Positions 7,075 through 14,231 of a stretch of DNA of 34,707 nucleotides are shown here, piece after piece. Positions within the stretch are counted from its first letter, which is position 1. Every line of letters starts with the position of its first letter. Both the position numbers and the translations under genes were made by a program. The stretch comes from an uncultured Fibrobacter sp. Its GTDB lineage: Bacteria; Fibrobacterota; Fibrobacteria; Fibrobacterales; Fibrobacteraceae. The notes under the pieces are model-generated. The model did not search any database. It worked only from the letters and a program-made list of their open reading frames with translations, and had not been told where the DNA came from. Location of the stretch: positions 1 through 34,707 of the forward strand of contig NZ_CAMVDO010000028.1 of the NCBI RefSeq assembly GCF_947166265.1, read 5' to 3'.

Positions 7075-7881
7075 CTATTCTACACGCTCAAGAATTACAA
7101 GGGCGCGGTCTTGCGTACTGTTCGGGATAGTGTAGAAATGCTTGTCTACAAACTTGTAGCCAAAATCTTCGGGATGAAAAGTCTTGAGTTCGTCTGCGAC
7201 GGCGGGGCCTTTCATAAAGAATACGCGGCCGCCCACCTTGAGCGAATTGGCGATGCGCGGAAGCGTCTTTTCCATGAGTTCGAAAGCGCGGCTGATGACT
7301 CCGTCCACGGGGATAGTCATGCTGCGGCTCGTGACCTTGTGACCGAACACGTCGATACCCTTGAGGCCCATTTTTTCGATGACCATGTTGAGGAAGTTGA
7401 TGCGGTTCGGGCGCGGTTCGCACAAAGTAAGGCGAATGGAGGGGTTCACGATCTTGAGCGGAATTCCCGGAAAACCGGCGCCACTCCCTACGTCAATCAT
7501 GCGGGCAGGCCACTTGGGCACATACGCATTAATCAGCGTACAGTCGGCATAGTGACGCTCCACCATCGTTTCAAAAGCGTTCAGACGCGTCAAGTCCTGG
7601 TCGTCGTTATTCGCCCGGAGCAGCTGGTGAAATTCCCAAATCTGCTTGAGCGTTTCGGGCTGGAGTTCCACGCCGTAGTAATGCAGTAACTTGTCGAGAC
7701 CTGCAAGAGAGGGCGTAACGCGCTTGCCGTTAAACAGTGGAAAGTCGGTTCGGGGTGCCTTGAGGTGCGGCACGAAGTCGCGACCTGCAGCAGACGCATT
7801 GCGGGACGGTTGACGGGATGTTCCGCCTCGAGTTTGCGAGGACTCCCTAGAAAACGGTTTCTTTGACCAGTTACTTGCCAT
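7075..7881 (-). CDS. rsmG: 16S rRNA (guanine(527)-N7)-methyltransferase RsmG
   Basis: A 268-residue SAM-dependent methyltransferase of the GidB/RsmG family, which methylates G527 of 16S rRNA. The SAM-binding motif I is MIDVGSGAGFPGIPLKIV (residues 128-145), preceded by the family-typical NLTRL-like DLTRLNAFETMVERHYADC region and followed by LCEPRPNRINFL. It is about 60 residues longer than the E. coli protein because of a basic, serine-rich N-terminal extension (about 1-55) that looks disordered. No clear RBS is seen at the ATG, so a later start is possible. Its usual partner mnmG is absent from the window. It is divergent from the barrel-protein gene. Confidence 0.9.
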   Translation of the reverse strand: MASNWSKKPFSRESSQTRGGTSRQPSRNASAAGRDFVPHLKAPRTDFPLFNGKRVTPSLAGLDKLLHYYGVELQPETLKQIWEFHQLLRANNDDQDLTRLNAFETMVERHYADCTLINAYVPKWPARMIDVGSGAGFPGIPLKIVNPSIRLTLCEPRPNRINFLNMVIEKMGLKGIDVFGHKVTSRSMTIPVDGVISRAFELMEKTLPRIANSLKVGGRVFFMKGPAVADELKTFHPEDFGYKFVDKHFYTIPNSTQDRALVILERVE

Positions 7882-7965
7882 AAGTGCAAAGGTAGAAATA
7901 AAAAAGGGGACAAAAAGGGATAATTTTTCTGAAAAATACGTGTATAGTATAGAGGATCAGGAAAA

Positions 7966-9528
7966 ATGAGAAATCTATACTGCGCCAAGGTTTTATTCAC
8001 CGCCCTTTTTGGGGTAACAGTCGCCGCAAGTCAGCCGCTAGACGAAGCCCGCGTTTTCGAATGGTGGGACAACGGAATGATCGACGGCGACGAAGCGAAA
8101 GAAATACTCGAACGGTTAGAAGAGGGAAATATGCAAGAAGCCTGCATTCTCGCCGAAGTGTACGCATTGGAAAATTGCGCACTTTCCGAGGCCGTTCCCG
8201 AAAGCGACCAGAATGCAGCCCCGAAAAAAAATGTTCACCCAGGCCTAGCCCCTCACGGGTACGCGGAATGGCGCGGACGCACGGATTCCACCGGCCATCT
8301 CGAAAGTCAGCGGGCGGAACTGCACCTGAACTTTTATCGCTACACCCTCAGGCTAGGCACCCAATCGCTCCTCACTTACAAGAATGCAGGGAGCGAGGCG
8401 CACTTCGGCCAAATATCGACCAAGGAAATCCGTAGCGCGATTCCACTCGATACACTATGGGGAACCGCCCTTCTTTACCCTATAGGGAAATTCAGAATCG
8501 GAGCGTTACTGGATACGGCAACAACGACACGTGCAAACATCGGGTTCGCCCCCGACAAGAAAACGGAGCTTGAGCTAGCCTTTTGGCAACATCGGCACAC
8601 GGGTAACAGCGAAAATGGCGACAATAGCGGCAATGGCGACACGACATCGGGAATCCACACCACCGAAAAGTATTCCGTCTCCGCACAATTCAAGGGGAAT
8701 TGGGGAAACCTGGCCGCCTGGTGGATTCCTGAAAACAAGGGAAACTTTCCCTTGTTCAAGCTCCAACTCCACCATCGGGAAAACACGGAATACGCCACCG
8801 TCGGATGGAATGCGGACGCCTACCTACACGGAGAATCTCTGCCGCGGGAATCGCACCTGAGCGCGACCATCGAAAAAAGCCGCTTCTGGGGAAGTCAGAC
8901 TTTCGCGGTGACTGCCGTTGATTCGTGGGAAAGTAAATTCGGCGTGAACGCCCGCACCATCATTCCGCTTGAAGGAGACTCCAGCAAGACGCGTATCAAG
9001 GTGAACGCCGAATCGGGACCGCAGCTCTTGAGGGGCGGTGCGAGCGCGACCTGCATGCAGGCAGAGGAGCGCTGTAGGCAAAATGACCTGGCCCTAAAAG
9101 TCAAATCCACGTGGAATATAGGGAGCGGAAGCACTAGAAATCGAATGTACAAGCAAGAACAGGAACGAAACCTCGGCGAAAAAGCAGCCCCCAATACACA
9201 AAGGACACGCCGCAAGGAAAACGTTCCCTTGGCAGGCCGAGAGCAACTGGTTTTTACGGGAAAAATCCGCTCCAGGCATACGAGGGGCCAGGGCTTTGCC
9301 ACGCCTCTTTACGAGGCGGGCGCCGCCTACGCAGCAGATGCATTCAACAGCACGGGTGTAGCGGTTGCGTTCCCGAAGGGATCGCCTGCCCGCGAACTCC
9401 AAATCAGAAGCTCCGCCGAGGTAGGCACCGACATTTTGCAGCTGTCGCTCGCGGTCACGTTTCGGCGTACCGCCGAAACCCCGCTCCACCCGCTACACGC
9501 GGCATTCTTCGCCAAGATTCACTTCTAA
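7966..9528 (+). CDS. Predicted outer-membrane beta-barrel protein
   Basis: I do not recognise the family. The 520-residue product has a signal peptide (about 1-21, ending TVAAS), then a short helical segment (LDEARVFEWWDNGMIDGDEAKEIL region, about 25-70) resembling a helix-hairpin-helix fold. The rest is alternating polar/aromatic strands (for example RAELHLNFYRYTLRLG) typical of a barrel, and the last residue is Phe (FFAKIHF), the usual C-terminal signal for outer-membrane assembly. A GNGDNSGNGD-type low-complexity loop occurs near residue 215. AGGATCAGGA precedes the ATG, with a TATAGT-like -10 further up. It is a single gene divergent from rsmG. Confidence 0.65.
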   Translation: MRNLYCAKVLFTALFGVTVAASQPLDEARVFEWWDNGMIDGDEAKEILERLEEGNMQEACILAEVYALENCALSEAVPESDQNAAPKKNVHPGLAPHGYAEWRGRTDSTGHLESQRAELHLNFYRYTLRLGTQSLLTYKNAGSEAHFGQISTKEIRSAIPLDTLWGTALLYPIGKFRIGALLDTATTTRANIGFAPDKKTELELAFWQHRHTGNSENGDNSGNGDTTSGIHTTEKYSVSAQFKGNWGNLAAWWIPENKGNFPLFKLQLHHRENTEYATVGWNADAYLHGESLPRESHLSATIEKSRFWGSQTFAVTAVDSWESKFGVNARTIIPLEGDSSKTRIKVNAESGPQLLRGGASATCMQAEERCRQNDLALKVKSTWNIGSGSTRNRMYKQEQERNLGEKAAPNTQRTRRKENVPLAGREQLVFTGKIRSRHTRGQGFATPLYEAGAAYAADAFNSTGVAVAFPKGSPARELQIRSSAEVGTDILQLSLAVTFRRTAETPLHPLHAAFFAKIHF

Positions 9529-9578
9529 ACTACTTTTAAAGCAGTTTTCAGGCTTTCAAAATGCTCTTTTAACGCTAC

Positions 9579-9801
9579 GGGGCATATAAGAGTCACAATT
9601 TTCCACTTTTTATACGCCCCGTTCTAGTTTATCTGCAATCAAAAAGCACTATTTCGCAGAGATAAGCAAGGTAACATACGTATAAACAAGCCCGTTTTAA
9701 GACTTTTATATGCCCCCATGCTGCCAAGAACAAGTTAGTTTATTTACAAATTCAAAAAAGGGGCATATAAAAAGCATTCTTTATACAGATTTATATGCCC
9801 G
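9579..9801. repeat. Array of three 42-nt inverted-repeat units
   Basis: This fills the 313-bp gene-free stretch 9529-9841. Unit A (9579-9620) is GGGGCATATAA, 20 nt, TTATACGCCCC. Unit B (9760-9801) is GGGGCATATAA, 20 nt, TTATATGCCCG. Between them TTATATGCCCC (9706-9716) ends a third unit, C (9675-9716), whose left arm is degenerate. All three are 42 nt long. A C10 run follows unit B. No convincing ORF lies in the stretch. The layout is similar to the operators before the ATPase gene at 16748. Confidence 0.7.
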
Positions 9802-9841
9802 CCCCCCCCCAAATCTGGCACCTGAAACCAGCCACCTTTAT

Positions 9842-10402
9842 CTACTGCCTGCTCCACAAGGCGCAATAAGTCTGCGTTCTCGCGGAAAGGCGTTCATCCT
9901 TTAGGATTTCGCGGATTTGCTTCTTGTCGAACCATTCCGCCTGAATTTCTTCGAGTTCGGAATCACTCGGGCAGATCTCTCCACCGGCCACACCAACGAC
10001 AACGACATTTCTCTCGTTCGAGAAACCTACCGCCGAATAACTCGGCTTCCACACCTCGTCAATACGCATGAGCGAAAGCCCCGTCTCTTCGCGGAGTTCG
10101 CGAGCAGCCGCCTCTTCGTAGCTTTCGCCGGGGTCAATTAGGCCCGCCGGGAAATTGTAGATGCTCTCACCCACGGCCATGCGGTATTCCTTGCAAAGCA
10201 ACAATTTTTGGCCGGTGCAATCATGCATGATCATCACGACGGCATGCGGTTTCTTTTCGAGCATATCCTTGATTCCCGTAATGTCGGGATTACGACTGAT
10301 CATCTCGTACGTCTTTGACTTGCCACTGACCGTTCTGTAGTGGATATTGTAGCGGGTAATGAATTTTCCCTGATGGATTTTTTCGATCGATTCAAATTCC
10401 AT
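9842..10402 (-). CDS. NUDIX hydrolase
   Basis: A 186-residue cytoplasmic enzyme with a complete NUDIX box, GLIDPGESYEEAAARELREETGL, that binds the metal and hydrolyses nucleoside diphosphate-X substrates. The layout resembles ADP-ribose pyrophosphatases, but the substrate is unproven. I chose the ATG at 10402 over a GTG at 10408 because AGGGGG lies 7 nt before the ATG but only about 1 nt before the GTG. That RBS is inside the last codons of the nitrilase-like gene, which ends at 10405, so translation is probably coupled and the two products probably work together. Confidence 0.9.
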   Translation of the reverse strand: MEFESIEKIHQGKFITRYNIHYRTVSGKSKTYEMISRNPDITGIKDMLEKKPHAVVMIMHDCTGQKLLLCKEYRMAVGESIYNFPAGLIDPGESYEEAAARELREETGLSLMRIDEVWKPSYSAVGFSNERNVVVVGVAGGEICPSDSELEEIQAEWFDKKQIREILKDERLSARTQTYCALWSRQ

Positions 10403-10404
10403 AA

Positions 10405-11799
10405 TCACACCCCCTGAATAGTTTCATAATAAATACAGTCGTGCGTGCATTCGCCCTTGAACGCCCCTTCGCAAATGGGCATCTTGTAAAGCATCTGCGC
10501 CTCGTCCTCGTCGCGCGAAATTCGCTTGCGCACATAGCCGATATCCCTGAAATTCGCTTCTTTACCCTTGATGAATGCAGCGCAAGTATTCACCCACACC
10601 ACGTTGCAGTCCTCATGGGCGCACAAGTCGAACGACCGTCGAAAATCGTAGGATCCCGTCGAAAACGACGGTACAATAATCAGCGTGAGCTTAAAGCAGC
10701 GCATCAACTGCTGCATGTACTCCGTTTCCAAGAAGTCCCTACAGACCATGATCGCAATGCGGCCAATCCCTTCGAAATGCAATATGTTCACAACAAGATT
10801 AGAACTAATCTGTTCCAGATAGCCGACACCGTCGAATTCCTTGCGGAACGGGTTCTGCTTATTCTGTCTGCAAATCACGTTTCCGAACTTATCCATGATC
10901 GTCACCACGTTGCGATTCTTTTCCCAGTACGACGGCAAAATAATCAGCGACGGAATCTTATCTGCCTCGGCGGGTGAAAGGGACTTGATCTTGTTCACAA
11001 CAAAATCCGTCATTTCGGCATTTCCGAGAAGTTCCGGAAATACGACGATATCGCTCTCGTTTTCTGCGGCTGTCCAGATCTTTTTCCAGATAAGTTCGTT
11101 GTCCTTGTCAAACGACGAATTCTCGTAGGTAATGTTGAAATACTGGACCTTGTCCTTGTCTGTCAGCTGCATCTGAAAATTCTTTTCAAGACGCAAGGGG
11201 GTCGCCGCAATTTTCAGGGCGTGACGTTCCCTGAACCGTGGGAAGAACTCGCTTTTCAAGAAAAAGTGCTTATCAATCAGCTCGCCCAGCACCGAATTTT
11301 CCATCACCAGAATATTGTACAGAAAACTTTCCAGGTGATTGTAGCGATGAATCAGTCGGTGCTTACGCTCCCAAATGCAAGAGCAACGCGGCAAAAGACC
11401 GATACCGACCGATTCGCGGTTCGTATTCAAGACTATCGAGAACTTCTCCTGTTCAAACTCCTCGATGGCATTTTTCAGGAGTTTTTCCATGGAAAAGTCT
11501 AAAATCCGCAACAGGCCAAGCAACGCGTAATAGTCCCCCTCCGATTCGAGGCGCAACATCAGCGCGCTCAGACTTCCGAAAAAATCTTCCGTCAAATCGG
11601 CGGCGTCCAGCTTGCGAATTGAGCCACGCTCTGCCACGCCCCCTTCTTGAAACAGAGTACCGACTCCCGCCTGAACAACCCCATAAATTCGGTTCTTTTC
11701 GGCAGGAGCGATGCAACTATACTTGACGAAAAATTCTTCCGAACAGGTGTTCACTAATTTCGAGCACAGTTCCGCGACAATGTTATAAAGGTTCGGCAT
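10405..11799 (-). CDS. Nitrilase-fold (carbon-nitrogen hydrolase) protein with novel N-terminal region
   Basis: 464 residues. The C-terminal half (about 215-430) is a carbon-nitrogen hydrolase with the full triad: Glu256 in VVFPELLG, Lys314 in RQNKQNPF, Cys353 in IMVCRDFLE. Such enzymes act on amides or nitriles. Residues 1-210 are helical, cysteine-containing and match no family I know. The C-terminus has extra cysteines (443, 451, 455). It is the first gene of a two-gene operon with the NUDIX hydrolase. No RBS is apparent before the ATG. Nitrilase domains of this kind occur fused to defence reverse transcriptases (DRT1), but no RT is present here, so a defence role is only a possibility. 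Confidence 0.75.
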   Translation of the reverse strand: MPNLYNIVAELCSKLVNTCSEEFFVKYSCIAPAEKNRIYGVVQAGVGTLFQEGGVAERGSIRKLDAADLTEDFFGSLSALMLRLESEGDYYALLGLLRILDFSMEKLLKNAIEEFEQEKFSIVLNTNRESVGIGLLPRCSCIWERKHRLIHRYNHLESFLYNILVMENSVLGELIDKHFFLKSEFFPRFRERHALKIAATPLRLEKNFQMQLTDKDKVQYFNITYENSSFDKDNELIWKKIWTAAENESDIVVFPELLGNAEMTDFVVNKIKSLSPAEADKIPSLIILPSYWEKNRNVVTIMDKFGNVICRQNKQNPFRKEFDGVGYLEQISSNLVVNILHFEGIGRIAIMVCRDFLETEYMQQLMRCFKLTLIIVPSFSTGSYDFRRSFDLCAHEDCNVVWVNTCAAFIKGKEANFRDIGYVRKRISRDEDEAQMLYKMPICEGAFKGECTHDCIYYETIQGV

Positions 11800-11916
11800 A
11801 GGTAGTGACTAGTCATTAAAAATAAAGAATGGACTTGTTAAGCAATTAAAAATTAACAATGCATCATGAGGATGTCATCCTGTACGAAGTGCTCAGGACA
11901 AAAAATGCGAATTTCA

Positions 11917-11936
11917 GATGTGAGCAAAATCACATC
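11917..11936. promoter_or_regulatory. CRP/FNR-family-like operator
   Basis: GATGTGA-GCAAAA-TCACATC contains an exact TGTGA-N6-TCACA, the consensus of E. coli CRP, with flanking symmetry. It is centred about 84 bp upstream of the start predicted from the promoter at 11976-12004. Confidence 0.5.
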
Positions 11937-11975
11937 GCTGTCTTCCTTTACACTTTTTTCCTAAAAAAACGACGT

Positions 11976-12004
11976 TTTTGAGGGCATCCGTCAGATCGTA
12001 TACA
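11976..12004 (+). promoter_or_regulatory. Candidate promoter of the queH operon leader
   Basis: TTTTGA (11976-11981) and a -10 TATACA (11999-12004) with a 17-bp spacer. The expected start is about 12011, which would place a 5' hairpin with a TTCG loop at the very end of the transcript. Confidence 0.4.
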
Positions 12005-12048
12005 AACCTGTTTACTTCGGTAAACACGAATTTCACCCTAAGTGTGGT

Positions 12049-12065
12049 TATTCCAACTTGGAATA
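12049..12065. repeat. 17-nt palindrome, copy 2
   Basis: TATTCCAA-C-TTGGAATA, identical to 6869-6885. Here it lies inside the leader, where it can form a 6-bp hairpin with a 5-nt loop. Confidence 0.6.
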
Positions 12066-12094
12066 TGTATCTTATAGCTACCCAAACACTCCCT

Positions 12095-12138
12095 GACGGC
12101 TCTAGGTTACCTCCTTTACCCGGAGCCGTCCTTTTTTT
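12095..12138 (+). terminator. Terminator hairpin 11 nt before the membrane-protein gene
   Basis: GACGGCTC (12095-12102) pairs with GAGCCGTC (12123-12130), followed by T7. The 20-nt loop holds ACCTCCTTTA, the same as the anti-Shine-Dalgarno end of 16S rRNA. The next gene starts at 12150, so termination here would control it. Confidence 0.75.
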
Positions 12139-12149
12139 ATCTTTGAGTC

Positions 12150-12542
12150 ATGTTTATCGCAGCCATCATCGGGGCTATCGCCTTTTTGCCCTCCATCGCG
12201 CTGAATATCGCGCTCGCCTGCGGCGCCCCGCTCGGAGCCTACGCCATGAACGCCCGCTACAAGGTGATTCCGCCCGAGGTCCGCAAGGCATTCATCGTGC
12301 CGACCACAATGCAGTTCGTCGCCCTTTTCGTGTTGCTTTCGGCGGGGCATGTTCTGCCCGAGATTATCCCGTTTATGGTGACGCGCATTCTCGCGTTCTT
12401 CTTTGCGCTGTACCTCACGTTCTATACCGCGACGGTCCTCTTCAGCACCGCCCACAAGGAACGCACCGTGATGGGAAGCTTCGCCGTCGTGACAAGCATC
12501 TGCTTCTGGATTACTGCTTTTGGCACTTTAAGCTGGGAGTAA
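12150..12542 (+). CDS. Small four-helix membrane protein of unknown function
   Basis: I do not recognise the family. The 130-residue product has about four membrane segments: residues 2-28, 50-66, 70-100 and 108-127, with a short basic loop NARYKVIPPEVRKAF between the first two. It has no signal peptidase site and no catalytic motif. There is no good RBS (only TTTGAG), and a terminator hairpin ends 11 nt before the ATG. It ends 3 nt before queH, so the two form an operon. It could be a transporter for a queuosine precursor, but it is shorter than QueT or YhhQ and shows no clear match to either. Confidence 0.7.
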   Translation: MFIAAIIGAIAFLPSIALNIALACGAPLGAYAMNARYKVIPPEVRKAFIVPTTMQFVALFVLLSAGHVLPEIIPFMVTRILAFFFALYLTFYTATVLFSTAHKERTVMGSFAVVTSICFWITAFGTLSWE

Positions 12543-12545
12543 TAT

Positions 12546-13256
12546 ATGGCCGAAAAGGATCAAACGCACATTGTTCAGCGCGAAAAGGAGATGCCCGACC
12601 AAGTCGGGCATGACAAAGGCCATCCCAAGCATAATTACCAGCGCGACTTGGATTATATTATCCGCAGGCTGGAACGCACCGGCGAAGTTCCGACGCTTTT
12701 GCTGCACGCCTGTTGCGCACCGTGCAGCAGCTACACTATCGAATACCTGTCGCAGTACTTCAAGATTACGCTTTTCTACTACAACCCGAACATCGCTCCG
12801 GACGAAGAATACCGCCACCGCGTCGAAGAAATCAAGCGGTTCGTTGCCGAATTCAAGACGAAGTATCCGGTCACGCTGATCGAGGGTGAATACGACCCGA
12901 AGAAATTCTACGATGTCGCACGCGGGCTCGAAAACGAACCCGAAGGTGGCGCGCGCTGCCGCAAGTGTTTTGAATTGCGACTCGCCGAATCGGCCAGACT
13001 CGCGGAGGAACTGAACTGCGAATACTTTACCACCACGCTCACCATCAGCCCCATGAAAAATGCGCAGGTGCTGAACGAAGTGGTGCAGGAGCAGTGCGAT
13101 ATTTACGGAATCAAACGCCTGCCCAGCGACTTCAAGAAGAAGGGCGGCTACAAGCGCTCCATCCAGCTTTCAGCAGAGTACAACTTATACCGACAGAATT
13201 ACTGCGGATGCGCGTATTCCAAGCGGGATGCGGAGAAGCGCGAAGAATCGCGCTAG
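12546..13256 (+). CDS. queH: Epoxyqueuosine reductase QueH
   Basis: A 236-residue member of the QueH (DUF208) family, which reduces epoxyqueuosine in tRNA to queuosine, the last step of Q synthesis, using an iron-sulfur cluster. Family cysteines are all present: LLLHACCAPCSSY (C56, C57, C60), CRKCF (C138, C141) and NYCGC (C220, C222). The conserved domain starts near residue 34. The first 30 residues are extra and include KEMPDQVGHDK, which is the translation of a palindromic repeat (12591-12611). A later start is possible but no Met lies between the repeat and the domain. The gene follows the membrane-protein gene by 3 nt. Confidence 0.93.
   Translation: MAEKDQTHIVQREKEMPDQVGHDKGHPKHNYQRDLDYIIRRLERTGEVPTLLLHACCAPCSSYTIEYLSQYFKITLFYYNPNIAPDEEYRHRVEEIKRFVAEFKTKYPVTLIEGEYDPKKFYDVARGLENEPEGGARCRKCFELRLAESARLAEELNCEYFTTTLTISPMKNAQVLNEVVQEQCDIYGIKRLPSDFKKKGGYKRSIQLSAEYNLYRQNYCGCAYSKRDAEKREESR
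12591..12611. repeat. Palindromic repeat inside the queH coding region
   Basis: ATGCCCGAC-CAA-GTCGGGCAT, perfect 9-bp arms, embedded in GAG...GACAAA. It looks like the ATGCCCGAyCAAGTCGGGCATGAC type of dispersed palindromic repeat, here read in frame as part of the extra N-terminus of QueH. Confidence 0.6.
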
Positions 13257-13259
13257 CCA

Positions 13260-14231
13260 TTATTCTCGACTGCGTCCGAGAATTCCGTCGATACAGGTTT
13301 CAAATTCAGAATCATTCTGCTTTTGATATTTTAGCAGCCCCGTATCATCGATCTCATAGAAATTATCTACATCATCAGCGTTGCACATTTCAGGCGGGAC
13401 ATTCACGATTTCCCGATGTTTTCCGACACAGGTCACATCTCCCGATTTGAGTGTTACAGACAAGCTATCCTTATAATAGGCATAATCTACATTAAGATCA
13501 AAGGTCAAACCATTATAAGAGAACTTCATGGATTTCTTCGTCTTTTCAAGAATGCTTATCCCATATTCTTCCTGTTCGTATTTCGTATCCGTATAATAGA
13601 ACGGAGTCTCCAATTGAATTGAATTATGCGATCCTAAGAACATGAACAATTCCCACACAAAGACCGTCTGCATATAATCGTAGTCTTCACGGTCCGCTAC
13701 GCGGTACTCCACCTTGTTTCCGTTGATTTTCATATACGTATCGTAGCCGTAATTACTGCAATATATTTTTTCTTCCCTATACCGGCATTGAGTGAAGAAC
13801 CAGACCCCGTCTAGCTTACCGGAGGTTCCTCCCACCAAAATAAACGACTCATCATATTCCGTCTGGTCCACTTCATACCTGTCCGGCACATAATGGTTCG
13901 TGAGCAAGAGCGTATCGCCGCGGAAACTATAGGCATATCTTGACGTATCCCTATAATAAAAATCCGGATTATAGACAATGCTTCCGCTCTGATTTACGCA
14001 ACCACCATTAACTTCAAGAATCAGCATAATGGAATCGCTCGCGGAACTGCGTACCACCTTTCCTGATTGCATGACACGTGCCAGCGCATACTGAGATTCA
14101 ATCTGATTCGCTTCGTCAGAATGATCGGCAACATTCCCGCTCACGTCTTCGGTAAAGCCCGCACACCCCGCAAGCAGGGCGAGGCAGCCCATACAAAAGG
14201 CAAATACGTTTTTAATTTCATTTATCTTCAT
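13260..14231 (-). CDS. Lipoprotein of unknown function, partner of the TIGR02147 gene
   Basis: A 323-residue predicted lipoprotein. The signal peptide runs MKINEIKNVFAF... to the lipobox LLAGC (C23). The mature part is rich in Tyr, Asp and beta-strand patterns with scattered cysteines (for example NGGCVNQSG, TQCRYREEKIYC, DVTCVGK, PEMCN), so disulfides outside the inner membrane are likely. I do not recognise a domain. I chose the ATG at 14231 over earlier ones because GGAGG lies 7 nt before it. That RBS lies inside the end of the upstream TIGR02147 gene, and the two genes overlap by 14 nt. It is convergent with queH, 3 nt apart, with no T-rich terminator between them. Confidence 0.75.
   Translation of the reverse strand: MKINEIKNVFAFCMGCLALLAGCAGFTEDVSGNVADHSDEANQIESQYALARVMQSGKVVRSSASDSIMLILEVNGGCVNQSGSIVYNPDFYYRDTSRYAYSFRGDTLLLTNHYVPDRYEVDQTEYDESFILVGGTSGKLDGVWFFTQCRYREEKIYCSNYGYDTYMKINGNKVEYRVADREDYDYMQTVFVWELFMFLGSHNSIQLETPFYYTDTKYEQEEYGISILEKTKKSMKFSYNGLTFDLNVDYAYYKDSLSVTLKSGDVTCVGKHREIVNVPPEMCNADDVDNFYEIDDTGLLKYQKQNDSEFETCIDGILGRSRE

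Larger units (their letters stand above)
12009..12138 (+). ncRNA. Structured leader or sRNA upstream of the queH operon
   Basis: Four elements can fold in order: TGTTTAC-TTCG-GTAAACA (12009-12026); a helix AGTGT-GGT with ACC-CAA-ACACT (12041-12048 with 12080-12090) enclosing the palindrome TATTCC-AACTT-GGAATA; and a terminator hairpin at 12095-12138. It occupies most of the 350-bp gene-free stretch 11800-12149. The upstream part (11800-11916) is AT-rich with no gene. It could be an attenuator or riboswitch, or a separate sRNA. It does not match the preQ1 classes well. Confidence 0.5.

Noticed and set aside
10403-10408. GTG start of the NUDIX gene overlapping the upstream stop
   Set aside because: The AGGGGG RBS is about 1 nt from the GTG but 7 nt from the ATG at 10402.
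12071-12130. preQ1-I riboswitch before the queH operon
   Set aside because: TAGCTACCC resembles part of the preQ1-I loop, but the flanking stem and the A-rich tail are missing.
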